Positions 10,073 through 17,237 of a stretch of DNA of 64,000 nucleotides are shown here, one piece after another. The notes under the pieces were generated by a model, which did no database searches, was not told the origin of the DNA, and saw nothing but the letters and a program-made list of their open reading frames with translations. The position numbers and the translations under genes are program-made. Numbering within the stretch: the stretch's first letter is position 1; each line of letters starts with the position of its first letter. This stretch comes from Bradyrhizobium betae (GTDB taxonomy: Bacteria; Pseudomonadota; Alphaproteobacteria; Rhizobiales; Xanthobacteraceae), in NCBI RefSeq assembly GCF_008932115.1, contig NZ_CP044543.1, positions 3,292,501 to 3,356,500 of the forward strand. The letters run 5' to 3'.

Positions 10073-11794
10073 ATGCTCCGCATCGTCCTCTTCCTCGTTT
10101 TGATTGCACTCGCAGGTGCAGGCGCGGCCTGGGTCGCCGAGCAGCCCGGCGAGGTCGTGATGACCTGGGGCGGCTGGCGAGCTTCGCCGACCATTCCGGC
10201 GTTCGTGCTCCTTCTCGGCGTGTTTGCCGTGGCGGTTGTCTTGCTCTGGAGCATCCTGACGACGCTCTGGCGCACGCCGGGGCGTTTGCGCCGCCGCAGT
10301 CGCGAGAAACGCCACGCGCGCGGACGCCACGCCATCACCCACGGCCTGCTCGCGATCGGTCACGGTGATACCGCGCTCGCCCGCCGGCATGCCGACACCG
10401 CGCGGCGGCTCGCCGGAAACGATCCGCTCGCGTTGCTGCTTCACGCGCAGTCGGCGCAGCTCGAAGGCAATCGCGACGAAGCGCAGCGCGCCTTCCGCGC
10501 CATGGCCGAGCGCGAGGATACGCGGCTGCTTGGTCTGCGCGGCCTGTTCATCGAGGCGCAGCGCGCCGACGATGCGGTCGGCGCCGTCATGATCGCCGAG
10601 GAAGCGATCAAGCTGTCGCCGTCCTCGACCTGGGCCTCGCATGCGGTGCTCGGATTCCGCTGCGCGCGCGGCGACTGGAGCGGAGCGCTTGCGATCCTCG
10701 ATTCGAATCTGTCCGCGGGCCTGATCGACAAGCAGGCCTATCGCCGCCAGCGCGGCGTGCTGCTCACTGCGCGGGCGCTGGAGCTCGAGACCATGGACCG
10801 CGACGTCGCGCGCGAGAGCGTGATGGAGGCGATCAAGCTGGCACCGACCCTGGTGCCGGCCGCGGTGCTCGCCGCGAAATTCGAGAGCGAGGCGCATCAG
10901 GTGCGCCGCGCCATGAAGCTGGTCGAAGCGGCCTGGCTCGCCAATCCGCATCCCGATCTTGCGGATGCCTATGCGCATGTGAAGCTCGGCGATTCCGCGC
11001 GGCAGCGCCTGCAGCGGGTCGAGACGCTCGCGGCGAAAACGCCGGCCGACAAGGCAGGGCATGTCGAGGGCCAGCTCGCGATCGCGCGCGCCGCGATCGA
11101 TGCCTCCGAGTTCGCGCGCGCCCGCGCGGTGCTGGCGCCTTACGTCAACGATCCGACCCAGCGCGTTGCGCTGCTGATGGCCGAGATCGAGCGCACCGAG
11201 CATGGCGACGGTGGCCGCGCCCGCGCCTGGACCTTGCGCGCCGTGCGCGCCCGCCACGATCCGGCCTGGACCGCGGACGGCTATGTCAGCGACCGCTGGC
11301 GTCCGGTTTCGCCGGTCACCGGCCGGCTCGATGCCTTCCAGTGGCAGACGCCGGTCGCGAGCCTGCCCTCGGACAGGGGCACGACGATTGAGTCCTCGGC
11401 GTTCGAGGAAGCCATGCTGGCAGCCCCGCCGCCGAAGCGGGTGACGGCGGCCCCGAGCGACAATCCGGTGGAACCGGCTTCGGCTGCGTCGACTCCCGCC
11501 GCACAGGACAATTCACCGCTGGCCGCCCTGGAAGAGCCGGCGGTCACACCGGCCGAGCCGGCCCCCGCGCCCGCCGAATCATCGTCCGTGGCGGCAACCC
11601 CGGTGTTCAGGACGCGTGCCGACCTCGGCAAGGCCGCGTCTGCCCCGATTTCCGCCGTCCTCCCGATCGTCCGCGCTCCAGATGATCCCGGGATCGATGA
11701 CGAGGGGCCGAGCGATGAATTTACGGAACAAATCGGCACGCCCAAAGCCCAGGCCGGCGGCTGGCGCGGATTCTGGTCCCGCTGGGGCGCGTGA
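10073..11794 (+). CDS. hemY: HemY-type TPR membrane protein of the heme operon
   Basis: Membrane-anchored tetratricopeptide protein of the proteobacterial HemY family. It is not the protoporphyrinogen oxidase of Bacillus. Two N-terminal helices (about residues 1-22 and 42-63) flank a short periplasmic loop with EQPGEVVMTWGGW, the HemY_N signature. TPR-like helices run through about residue 400. The last 170 residues are low complexity, rich in Pro, Ala and Glu, and end in WRGFWSRWGA. At 573 residues it is longer than the enterobacterial form because of this tail. It is third in the hemD operon. Its exact role in heme synthesis is not settled in the literature. Confidence 0.9.
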   Translation: MLRIVLFLVLIALAGAGAAWVAEQPGEVVMTWGGWRASPTIPAFVLLLGVFAVAVVLLWSILTTLWRTPGRLRRRSREKRHARGRHAITHGLLAIGHGDTALARRHADTARRLAGNDPLALLLHAQSAQLEGNRDEAQRAFRAMAEREDTRLLGLRGLFIEAQRADDAVGAVMIAEEAIKLSPSSTWASHAVLGFRCARGDWSGALAILDSNLSAGLIDKQAYRRQRGVLLTARALELETMDRDVARESVMEAIKLAPTLVPAAVLAAKFESEAHQVRRAMKLVEAAWLANPHPDLADAYAHVKLGDSARQRLQRVETLAAKTPADKAGHVEGQLAIARAAIDASEFARARAVLAPYVNDPTQRVALLMAEIERTEHGDGGRARAWTLRAVRARHDPAWTADGYVSDRWRPVSPVTGRLDAFQWQTPVASLPSDRGTTIESSAFEEAMLAAPPPKRVTAAPSDNPVEPASAASTPAAQDNSPLAALEEPAVTPAEPAPAPAESSSVAATPVFRTRADLGKAASAPISAVLPIVRAPDDPGIDDEGPSDEFTEQIGTPKAQAGGWRGFWSRWGA

Positions 11795-11894
11795 GCCGCA
11801 TTTCGCGCCCCGCTTGTCCTTGCCAATTCGGGCCATGCCCGATATCAGAAGCGCGCGTATCGGAGCCGGCATCGCCCGGGCCCCGGCAAGGTTA

Positions 11895-11970
11895 GCCGCA
11901 ATAGCTCAGTTGGTAGAGCACGTCATTCGTAATGACGGGGTCGGGGGTTCGAATCCCTCTTGCGGCACCA
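11895..11970 (+). tRNA. tRNA-Thr (anticodon CGT)
   Basis: A 76-nt cloverleaf including an encoded CCA. The acceptor arms GCCGCAA and TTGCGGC pair fully. The D arm is AGCTCAGTTGGTAGAGC. The anticodon stem CGTCA/TGACG encloses loop TTCGTAA, with anticodon CGT at 11928-11930, reading ACG threonine codons. The T arm is GGGGGTTCGAATCCCTC. The 780-residue membrane protein gene begins 78 bp downstream. Confidence 0.97.
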
Positions 11971-12048
11971 GCGCCCGCCGGTCGAGATTACCCGACGCCA
12001 CAAGACCGTCGAACGGTTCTTCCTCAAGTCCGCACGCAGACCCATCAA

Positions 12049-14391
12049 ATGCATGACGTGTTGGTCGTTGTCATTGCGATGCTGGCGTTCGGCGGCATCG
12101 GCCTGCCTTTCTGCCTGCTCCTTCCATCGCACCGGTTTTCGGTTCGATGGGCACTTGCTCCTCCGCTTGGCGTCGGGCTGCTGGCTGCGGCAACGGCTGT
12201 CTTTTACGTTCACGGCATCATCGCTCCATGGATGACCATGGTGCTTCTTCCGATCGCCGGCATTGCGCTCGCTGCGGCGTTTCTGGTCCGCAATCCGGTT
12301 GCGATTCCTCGCCGCATCGCCGTCGTCGGTGTGCTGTCGATCCTGCTCGTCGTCATCCTATGCCTGGCGCCGGCATGGACAGGCGGGGCGCGCTTCCGGG
12401 TGTTCCAGGGCAACGTCTACGACCACATGCTCTACGTCGGCGCGGCGGTCGCATATAGAGCTGTCGATTATGCCGATCTGGTCAGCCGTTCAGACGCCGT
12501 CCTGCCGGACCCAATCTTCCCGATGGCTCTGTGGTTCATCGACTGGCGCGGCGCGGTGTCGATGATGCTTGGCGCGATCGCGACGCTGACGCGCGGCAGT
12601 GTCGTCGATTGTGCCTATCCGTATATGGTCGCGTTTCAGATCAATATGCTGTTCGCGGCATTGTTCGTCTTCAGGAACGTGCTGTCGCTTGAACCGCGGG
12701 CGGCGGCCATCTGCGCTGCGGCGCTCACGATCGGATTCTTCGAGCAGTACGTCTTCGATATCAACGCAATGTCGCAACTGGCGGGGCAACCGCTGTTCCT
12801 GCTGGTGTTCGGTCTCGCCGTTCTCGCTTTCGACAAAGATCGGTTCGGCATCGGTATCGCGGCGATCGGCCGTATGATGGCAGTCTTCGCCGCACTGATC
12901 GCCGGCGTCTTCTTCCTGTATCCGGAGCCGCTCACCGTTTACGGACCGGCGATCGCGACCGCTTCCGTCGTCGCTCTCCGTCATCGCGGTGTCCGGCAGA
13001 CCATACCCGCCGCCGCTGGAATGGGTGGCGGAATTGGCCTGGGTCTCCTGATATGTGCGCCGCTGTGGTCGGGAACAGGAGCCTATGTCGCAAGGGTTTT
13101 GAGTCAGGCAGCCGGCGAAACGCCGGATTGGTGGCAATACTTCCAGCGCTATCTGCTCGGGCGCGAAGAGTCTTATCTGGATGTCATCATCGCCCCGTCG
13201 AGCAGTCTCGGCCAGTTGATCTATGCTTGGTTTTCATGGCCGATCGAGGCCGTCATCGCCGCGCTTGGTCTGTTTGCGATCCTGCCGGCCTATGGTTGGC
13301 CGGTTGCGCTCGCCGTCGTCTGGAAGCTCATCCTGTATGGCTGCGTCGCGACGCTGCTGATGAATATCGCAGCTACGATTCTGCGGGCCTGGCGCGTCGA
13401 TCCTGACTTGGCCAGGACCCGTTTTTGGCTCGGCAGCATTGTCGGCTGCGTTGTCCCACTCGGCATATTGGCGACGGGTCATGGCTGGGCTGCGGGCAAG
13501 GGGTTGGCCATGGTCGCGCCGCTGCTGTTCACGCTCGTCATCGCTCCGCTGGCGACGGCACCAGATCATTCCACCGGCGCCATCATGAGCCGCATCGTCG
13601 TGTTCGGCCATCTGTGCCTCGGCCTGGCGAGGCCTTTCCTGGTCACCGGCCATGGATTGCCGGGGCTGCCGACTGCGTCCGCCCAAGTGGAGATGCAAAA
13701 GGCGTCGCTTGACTGGGACTATCATCGACTTGGCGTGGAGATTGGTGCCTGCAAGGGCCTCGTGATCGAGACGTCGAACCCGATGATGCGCAATCTCCTG
13801 CGGCGTCTTGCCGTCGAAGCCGACGTTCCATGGGCCGCACCGAAGCCGACGGGTTGGCCGGGACGCAGGTCGGTCAGCGATTATTTTCCAACGGGTTGGG
13901 AGCAATTCGATTGCCTCGCATCGGCGGATCGATTGGTGGAAGCCAGCGGACGAAAGCTCATCGATCTCTCTGCCGAGCATACGGTGCGCGATTTTCTGAA
14001 CGGGCGCCGCAACCAGCTCGACCTCGGACCGCGAACGCCGGCACAAATCATCAGGTCCGGGCTATACGATCGTGAAAAGACGCCGGGCGGCGATCTCCAG
14101 TGGGCGGGCCCGAAGGTCATGGTCGAACTTCCCAACACACCGTCTCCGGCACTATCGCTGCAATTCCGGCTATGGCCGATGCCGCTGTCCGGGGACCGGA
14201 TGATACTGCGCGTCAATGGTACGGAGATTTACGCCGGATCACCGCCTCAATCGGTGCTGTCCCGTTCGCTCGAGCAGTTCTCGGGCGACGAGAAGCTGCG
14301 ACTGGAAATCGAGATCAATGCGCCCACACATTTCCAGGGCGATCCACGCGAACTTGGCTTCGCCATCAGGGAGTTGAGTTTGCGCCGATAG
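12049..14391 (+). CDS. Large polytopic membrane protein with C-terminal soluble domain (780 aa)
   Basis: I do not recognise the family with confidence. The first 540 or so residues contain about 12-13 hydrophobic helices with short charged loops, including FLYPEPLTVYGPAIATASVV. The last 230 residues are soluble and probably periplasmic. The plan resembles GT-C glycosyltransferases or O-antigen-type membrane enzymes, but I see no clear DxD-type catalytic loop. The frame is open back into the tRNA; the ATG at 12049 is the first sensible start, although its ribosome site is poor and a later start is possible. Base composition is somewhat less GC-rich than the heme operon next door, which may point to transfer beside the tRNA. 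Confidence 0.75.
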   Translation: MHDVLVVVIAMLAFGGIGLPFCLLLPSHRFSVRWALAPPLGVGLLAAATAVFYVHGIIAPWMTMVLLPIAGIALAAAFLVRNPVAIPRRIAVVGVLSILLVVILCLAPAWTGGARFRVFQGNVYDHMLYVGAAVAYRAVDYADLVSRSDAVLPDPIFPMALWFIDWRGAVSMMLGAIATLTRGSVVDCAYPYMVAFQINMLFAALFVFRNVLSLEPRAAAICAAALTIGFFEQYVFDINAMSQLAGQPLFLLVFGLAVLAFDKDRFGIGIAAIGRMMAVFAALIAGVFFLYPEPLTVYGPAIATASVVALRHRGVRQTIPAAAGMGGGIGLGLLICAPLWSGTGAYVARVLSQAAGETPDWWQYFQRYLLGREESYLDVIIAPSSSLGQLIYAWFSWPIEAVIAALGLFAILPAYGWPVALAVVWKLILYGCVATLLMNIAATILRAWRVDPDLARTRFWLGSIVGCVVPLGILATGHGWAAGKGLAMVAPLLFTLVIAPLATAPDHSTGAIMSRIVVFGHLCLGLARPFLVTGHGLPGLPTASAQVEMQKASLDWDYHRLGVEIGACKGLVIETSNPMMRNLLRRLAVEADVPWAAPKPTGWPGRRSVSDYFPTGWEQFDCLASADRLVEASGRKLIDLSAEHTVRDFLNGRRNQLDLGPRTPAQIIRSGLYDREKTPGGDLQWAGPKVMVELPNTPSPALSLQFRLWPMPLSGDRMILRVNGTEIYAGSPPQSVLSRSLEQFSGDEKLRLEIEINAPTHFQGDPRELGFAIRELSLRR

Positions 14392-14529
14392 TAAATTGGC
14401 GGTGCTGCTGCGCGAACAATCATGCCGGCCGGCGCTTCCAGGGTCACGCCCATCCATGTGATTTCCATCACATAATCCCGGCCGTATCTCCCGTAATGTC
14501 CCGGTCACGCAAACACGGGGAGATTTCAC

Positions 14530-14919
14530 ATGCGCAAGATCATTCTGGTTGCCGCCATGCTCCTGGCTTCCGCGTCTGCCCATGCGGGCGACCGCAGCCT
14601 GTCGCTGTCCACGGCAACGGCGGCTCCGCAAGCCACGACGACCACTGCCCCGACGACGCAAATCAGCGACGTCGCGCCGGTCGTCGAGGCTCCGAAATAT
14701 GTCGATCGCCCGCCGGCGATCCCGGCTGCTCCGGCTCCCGCCGCTGCCCCTGCGCCCGCTGCAGCGGCCGCGCCTGTCGTGACCACGACGGCTTCAGCGC
14801 CGACCGCAACCCAGCCTGTGGCAAAGACGACGGCGAAAGCGAGCAAGCCGAAGCACCAGCACGCCTGGACCGAGCGCCGCATCATCGGCGAGCTGCATCG
14901 TCACGGCATCTACTGGTAA
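14530..14919 (+). CDS. Small Ala/Pro/Thr-rich secreted protein (129 aa)
   Basis: The signal peptide MRKIILVAAMLLASASAHAG is clear. It is followed by a low-complexity segment rich in Ala, Pro and Thr (about residues 28-98) and a short basic C-terminal motif, WTERRIIGELHRHGIYW, that looks conserved and may be the functional part. A GGGGAG ribosome site lies seven bases before the ATG. No enzymatic motif is present. It is probably a periplasmic or surface protein of unknown role, followed by a palindromic repeat. Confidence 0.8.
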   Translation: MRKIILVAAMLLASASAHAGDRSLSLSTATAAPQATTTTAPTTQISDVAPVVEAPKYVDRPPAIPAAPAPAAAPAPAAAAAPVVTTTASAPTATQPVAKTTAKASKPKHQHAWTERRIIGELHRHGIYW

Positions 14920-14944
14920 GCGGGCGTTCGCCACCACAAACTCC

Positions 14945-15030
14945 GTCATGCCCGGGCTTGACCCGGGCATCCACGTCTTTGTTGCTGATCCAAAAACGTG
15001 AATGGCCGGGACAAGCCCGGCCATAACGTG
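14945..15030. repeat. Palindromic intergenic repeat, CCCGGGC family (copy 1)
   Basis: Two hairpins, ATGCCCGGG/CCCGGGCAT and GGCCGGG/CCCGGCC, surround an ACGT-containing centre. A related element in inverted internal order lies at 46347-46459. It lies between convergent genes and may act as a bidirectional transcription stop. Confidence 0.75.
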
Positions 15031-15056
15031 AAAGTTTTGGATCGGATCGATCGCGC

Positions 15057-16118
15057 TTACTGCGAAACCGTCTGCACCACGCTCGAGATCGGACGCGTGG
15101 TCGTGCTGGCGGTCGGCACCTTCATATCCTTCAGCACCGCCTCGTCATATTCCGGCAGCGACTGGAAGGTCGTCTTGGCCTTGATCTGCACGATCTTGTA
15201 ACCACCGGCCTTCAGCCGCGCGAGCAGGGTCGGCAGCGCCTCGCCGGTGTGCTTCTGGAAGTCGTGCATCAGGATGATTCCCTTACCGAGCTTGTCGAGC
15301 TTGGTCATCACCGTCTCGACGATCTTCTCGGGGGTGGCGCCCTTCCTGAAGTCGAAGGAATCCAGATCGGTCGACCACATCGCGACGTTGCGGGTGCCGA
15401 GATAGCTCACCATGGCCGGATTGTGCTGAAGCTGCGGGAAGCGGAAGAACGGCGCCGGATTGGTGCCGAGCGCGAGCTTCACGGCGCTGAAACCCTTCTC
15501 GATTTCGTCCTTGGCCTGCTGCTCCGTCAACTTCTTGCTGTTCAGATTGAGGTGCGACCAGGTGTGCGTGCCGACCGTATGGCCCTGGGCCAGCACCTGG
15601 CGCAGGATTTCCGGATGCCAGCTCGCATGCTTGCCGACCGAGAAGAACAGGCCCTTGGCGCATTCATCCGCGAGCGCCTTCAGCACCGCGGGCGTGTTGA
15701 CCGGCCACGGGCTGTCGTCGAAGGTCAGCACGACCTCCTTGTCGGTGAGGAAGTCGAATTGCTTGAACGTTTCGAAACCGAAGCCGGGGCCGCCGGTGGT
15801 GTCGATCTCGACCACGCGGGAAACGCCCAGCGCGTTCGGATTGGCGCAGGCCTGCTTCGGCTGCATCGGCATCGCCGGAGCGGGCGCAGGGACCGCTGCC
15901 TGAGCCATTGCCGTCGGCTTGGCCGCGATCGTCGCGGTGGTTGAGACGTCATCCTTGGCGGCAAGCTTGGCCGGTGCCGGCAATGGATCGGCGGCACGGG
16001 CGGCAATTGTCTTGGGAGCGCCCTGATCGGCGATCGAGGAATAATAAAACCAACCGCCGGCGGCGATCACGACCGCCGCAACTACACTGGCCAGCATCAG
16101 GCCCAACGCATTACGCAT
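15057..16118 (-). CDS. Membrane-anchored polysaccharide deacetylase family protein
   Basis: NodB-homology carbohydrate esterase (CE4) of 353 residues. An N-terminal signal anchor (residues 1-25) and an Ala/Pro/Lys-rich linker lead to the catalytic domain at about residues 120-330. VLTFDDSPWPVN carries the catalytic and metal-binding Asp pair, GHTVGTHTWSHLNL the metal-binding His pair, and ILMHDFQKHT the late His motif. The substrate is not evident; peptidoglycan or an exopolysaccharide is likely given its periplasmic placement. The ATG at 16118 has AAAGAG five bases upstream; a TTG upstream would overlap that site. It is monocistronic and convergent with the 14530 gene. Confidence 0.93.
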   Translation of the reverse strand: MRNALGLMLASVVAAVVIAAGGWFYYSSIADQGAPKTIAARAADPLPAPAKLAAKDDVSTTATIAAKPTAMAQAAVPAPAPAMPMQPKQACANPNALGVSRVVEIDTTGGPGFGFETFKQFDFLTDKEVVLTFDDSPWPVNTPAVLKALADECAKGLFFSVGKHASWHPEILRQVLAQGHTVGTHTWSHLNLNSKKLTEQQAKDEIEKGFSAVKLALGTNPAPFFRFPQLQHNPAMVSYLGTRNVAMWSTDLDSFDFRKGATPEKIVETVMTKLDKLGKGIILMHDFQKHTGEALPTLLARLKAGGYKIVQIKAKTTFQSLPEYDEAVLKDMKVPTASTTTRPISSVVQTVSQ

Positions 16119-16211
16119 CGCTACTCTTTCCAATTACGCAACCAAACCGGCGGATTTTCCCGCGCGCCCGGCTATTAATGCGAAGGAACAGTTAACGTGA
16201 CACCAACACGA

Positions 16212-16231
16212 CGGCGTTTGCGCCGGTTTTT
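16212..16231 (+). terminator. Terminator-like hairpin with T-run
   Basis: The stem CGGCG/CGCCG with loop TTTG is followed by GTTTTT on the plus strand. It lies between two divergent genes, where no plus-strand gene obviously ends, so it may be an attenuator-like structure in the leader of the gene at 16373 or a chance hairpin. Confidence 0.3.
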
Positions 16232-16372
16232 CAGCAGGGTGCGCCAACGTGACCGATGTCACATTCCGGGTGTGGCCCGTGACCGTCATCACAGTCGAAA
16301 GTGTTTTGCTGGAGCATCGTCAGTCCCATCAACAACGGGCGTTCGCCACGGCGGCGCCAATGGGAGCTTCAA

Positions 16373-16720
16373 ATGACCACCTCGCTGAACACCAAGTCGT
16401 TCTCTGCCAAGTCCTCTACCAAGTCCTCTACCAAGTCCCTGACGAGCAAGATTCGCGACACCAGCCTGGCTCTGGGCTTTGCCGCCATCGTCTCGATCGT
16501 CTCGACGACCTCGAGCTTCGCCTTCTCGGCCGAAGCCCAGCAGCAGTGCACCGGCGACGCCTTCCGCCTGTGCTCGTCGGAAATCCCCAACATCCCGAAG
16601 ATCACGGCGTGCATGATGAAGCACCGCACAGACCTGAGCGCCGGCTGCCGCGCCGTGATGGACAAGGATCTCGCCAAGGGCGCCTCACGCAAGGTCGCTG
16701 ACGCCCAGGACAGTCAGTAA
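16373..16720 (+). CDS. Secreted cysteine-rich repeat protein (115 aa)
   Basis: An N-terminal Ser/Thr/Lys-rich stretch, with a tandem KSSTKSSTKS built from a 12-bp DNA repeat, precedes a hydrophobic export signal at about residues 33-58. The mature part has six cysteines in the order C-x7-C-x12-C-x11-C plus neighbours: CTGDAFRLC, ACMMKHRTDLSAGC. This matches the Cys-rich repeat first described in Golgi protein GLG1 (PF00839 type). GGGAG lies about seven bases before the ATG at 16373. A shorter protein with the same spacing follows at 16906. Function is unknown; the cysteines are probably disulphide-bonded in the periplasm. Confidence 0.82.
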   Translation: MTTSLNTKSFSAKSSTKSSTKSLTSKIRDTSLALGFAAIVSIVSTTSSFAFSAEAQQQCTGDAFRLCSSEIPNIPKITACMMKHRTDLSAGCRAVMDKDLAKGASRKVADAQDSQ

Positions 16721-16784
16721 GAGGCAACCAGCAAGCGCGCGCGACGCATCGCGCGTCGTCGTCATCGAGCTCCCCTCGCGATGT

Positions 16785-16805
16785 GCCCCGGTATCAAGCC
16801 GGGGC
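16785..16805. other. Hairpin between the two Cys-rich genes
   Basis: GCCCCGG and CCGGGGC pair over a seven-base loop, 64 bp after the stop codon at 16720. No T-run follows. It may stabilise a 3' end or be a remnant of the local palindromic repeats. Confidence 0.4.
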
Positions 16806-16905
16806 CACGCGGCGGCGCCATGCAGCCCGCCAATAAAGCCGTTGCGGCTGAGAGATCGTCGCACTAGCTTCGCCCGCAGATCTTCCGGGTAAGAGGCATT
16901 ACGCG

Positions 16906-17121
16906 ATGACCAGATTCCTTTTCATTCTTCCTTTGCTCCTGTGCGCATCGGGCGCATCGGCGCAGCATCAGCCCGGACAGGACGCCTGCGCGCGCGATGT
17001 CACGCGCTTCTGTCGTCCGGTCATGAACAATGGCGATGGCGCCGTGCTCGCCTGCCTGAAGCAGAATCGCCCGAAGCTGAGCAAGGGCTGCGAAAAGGTG
17101 CTGACGGATCACGGGCAGTAA
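16906..17121 (+). CDS. Small secreted cysteine-rich repeat protein (71 aa)
   Basis: The signal peptide MTRFLFILPLLLCASGASAQ is followed by one Cys-rich repeat of about 45 residues: CARDVTRFC, then ACLKQNRPKLSKGC. The cysteine spacing (C-x7-C-x13-C-x11-C) and the shared R-x2-L-S-x-G-C match the protein at 16373, so the pair look like paralogues. A TAAGAGG ribosome site lies about nine bases upstream. It is the minimal form of the PF00839-like repeat. Role unknown; disulphide-stabilised periplasmic location is inferred. Confidence 0.85.
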   Translation: MTRFLFILPLLLCASGASAQHQPGQDACARDVTRFCRPVMNNGDGAVLACLKQNRPKLSKGCEKVLTDHGQ

Positions 17122-17130
17122 ACCACCGCC

Positions 17131-17229
17131 GTCATTCCGGGGCGCGCAAAGCGCGAACCCGGAATCCATCGAGCAGCATACGCTTGGAGGAATGGATTCC
17201 GGGCTCGCGCCTGACGGCGCCGGAATGAC
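17131..17229. repeat. Palindromic intergenic repeat, GTCATTCCGG family (copy 1)
   Basis: The ends GTCATTCCGG and CCGGAATGAC are inverted repeats, with an inner GGAATCCAT/ATGGATTCC pair. Related copies lie at 23321-23399, 38304-38406 and 59658-59737. It sits between convergent genes. Confidence 0.8.
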
Positions 17230-17237
17230 GATCCAAA

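Noticed and set aside
11932..12048. In-frame extension of the 780-residue membrane protein back into tRNA-Thr
   Set aside because: The extension would start inside the tRNA and adds residues without helix or signal character.
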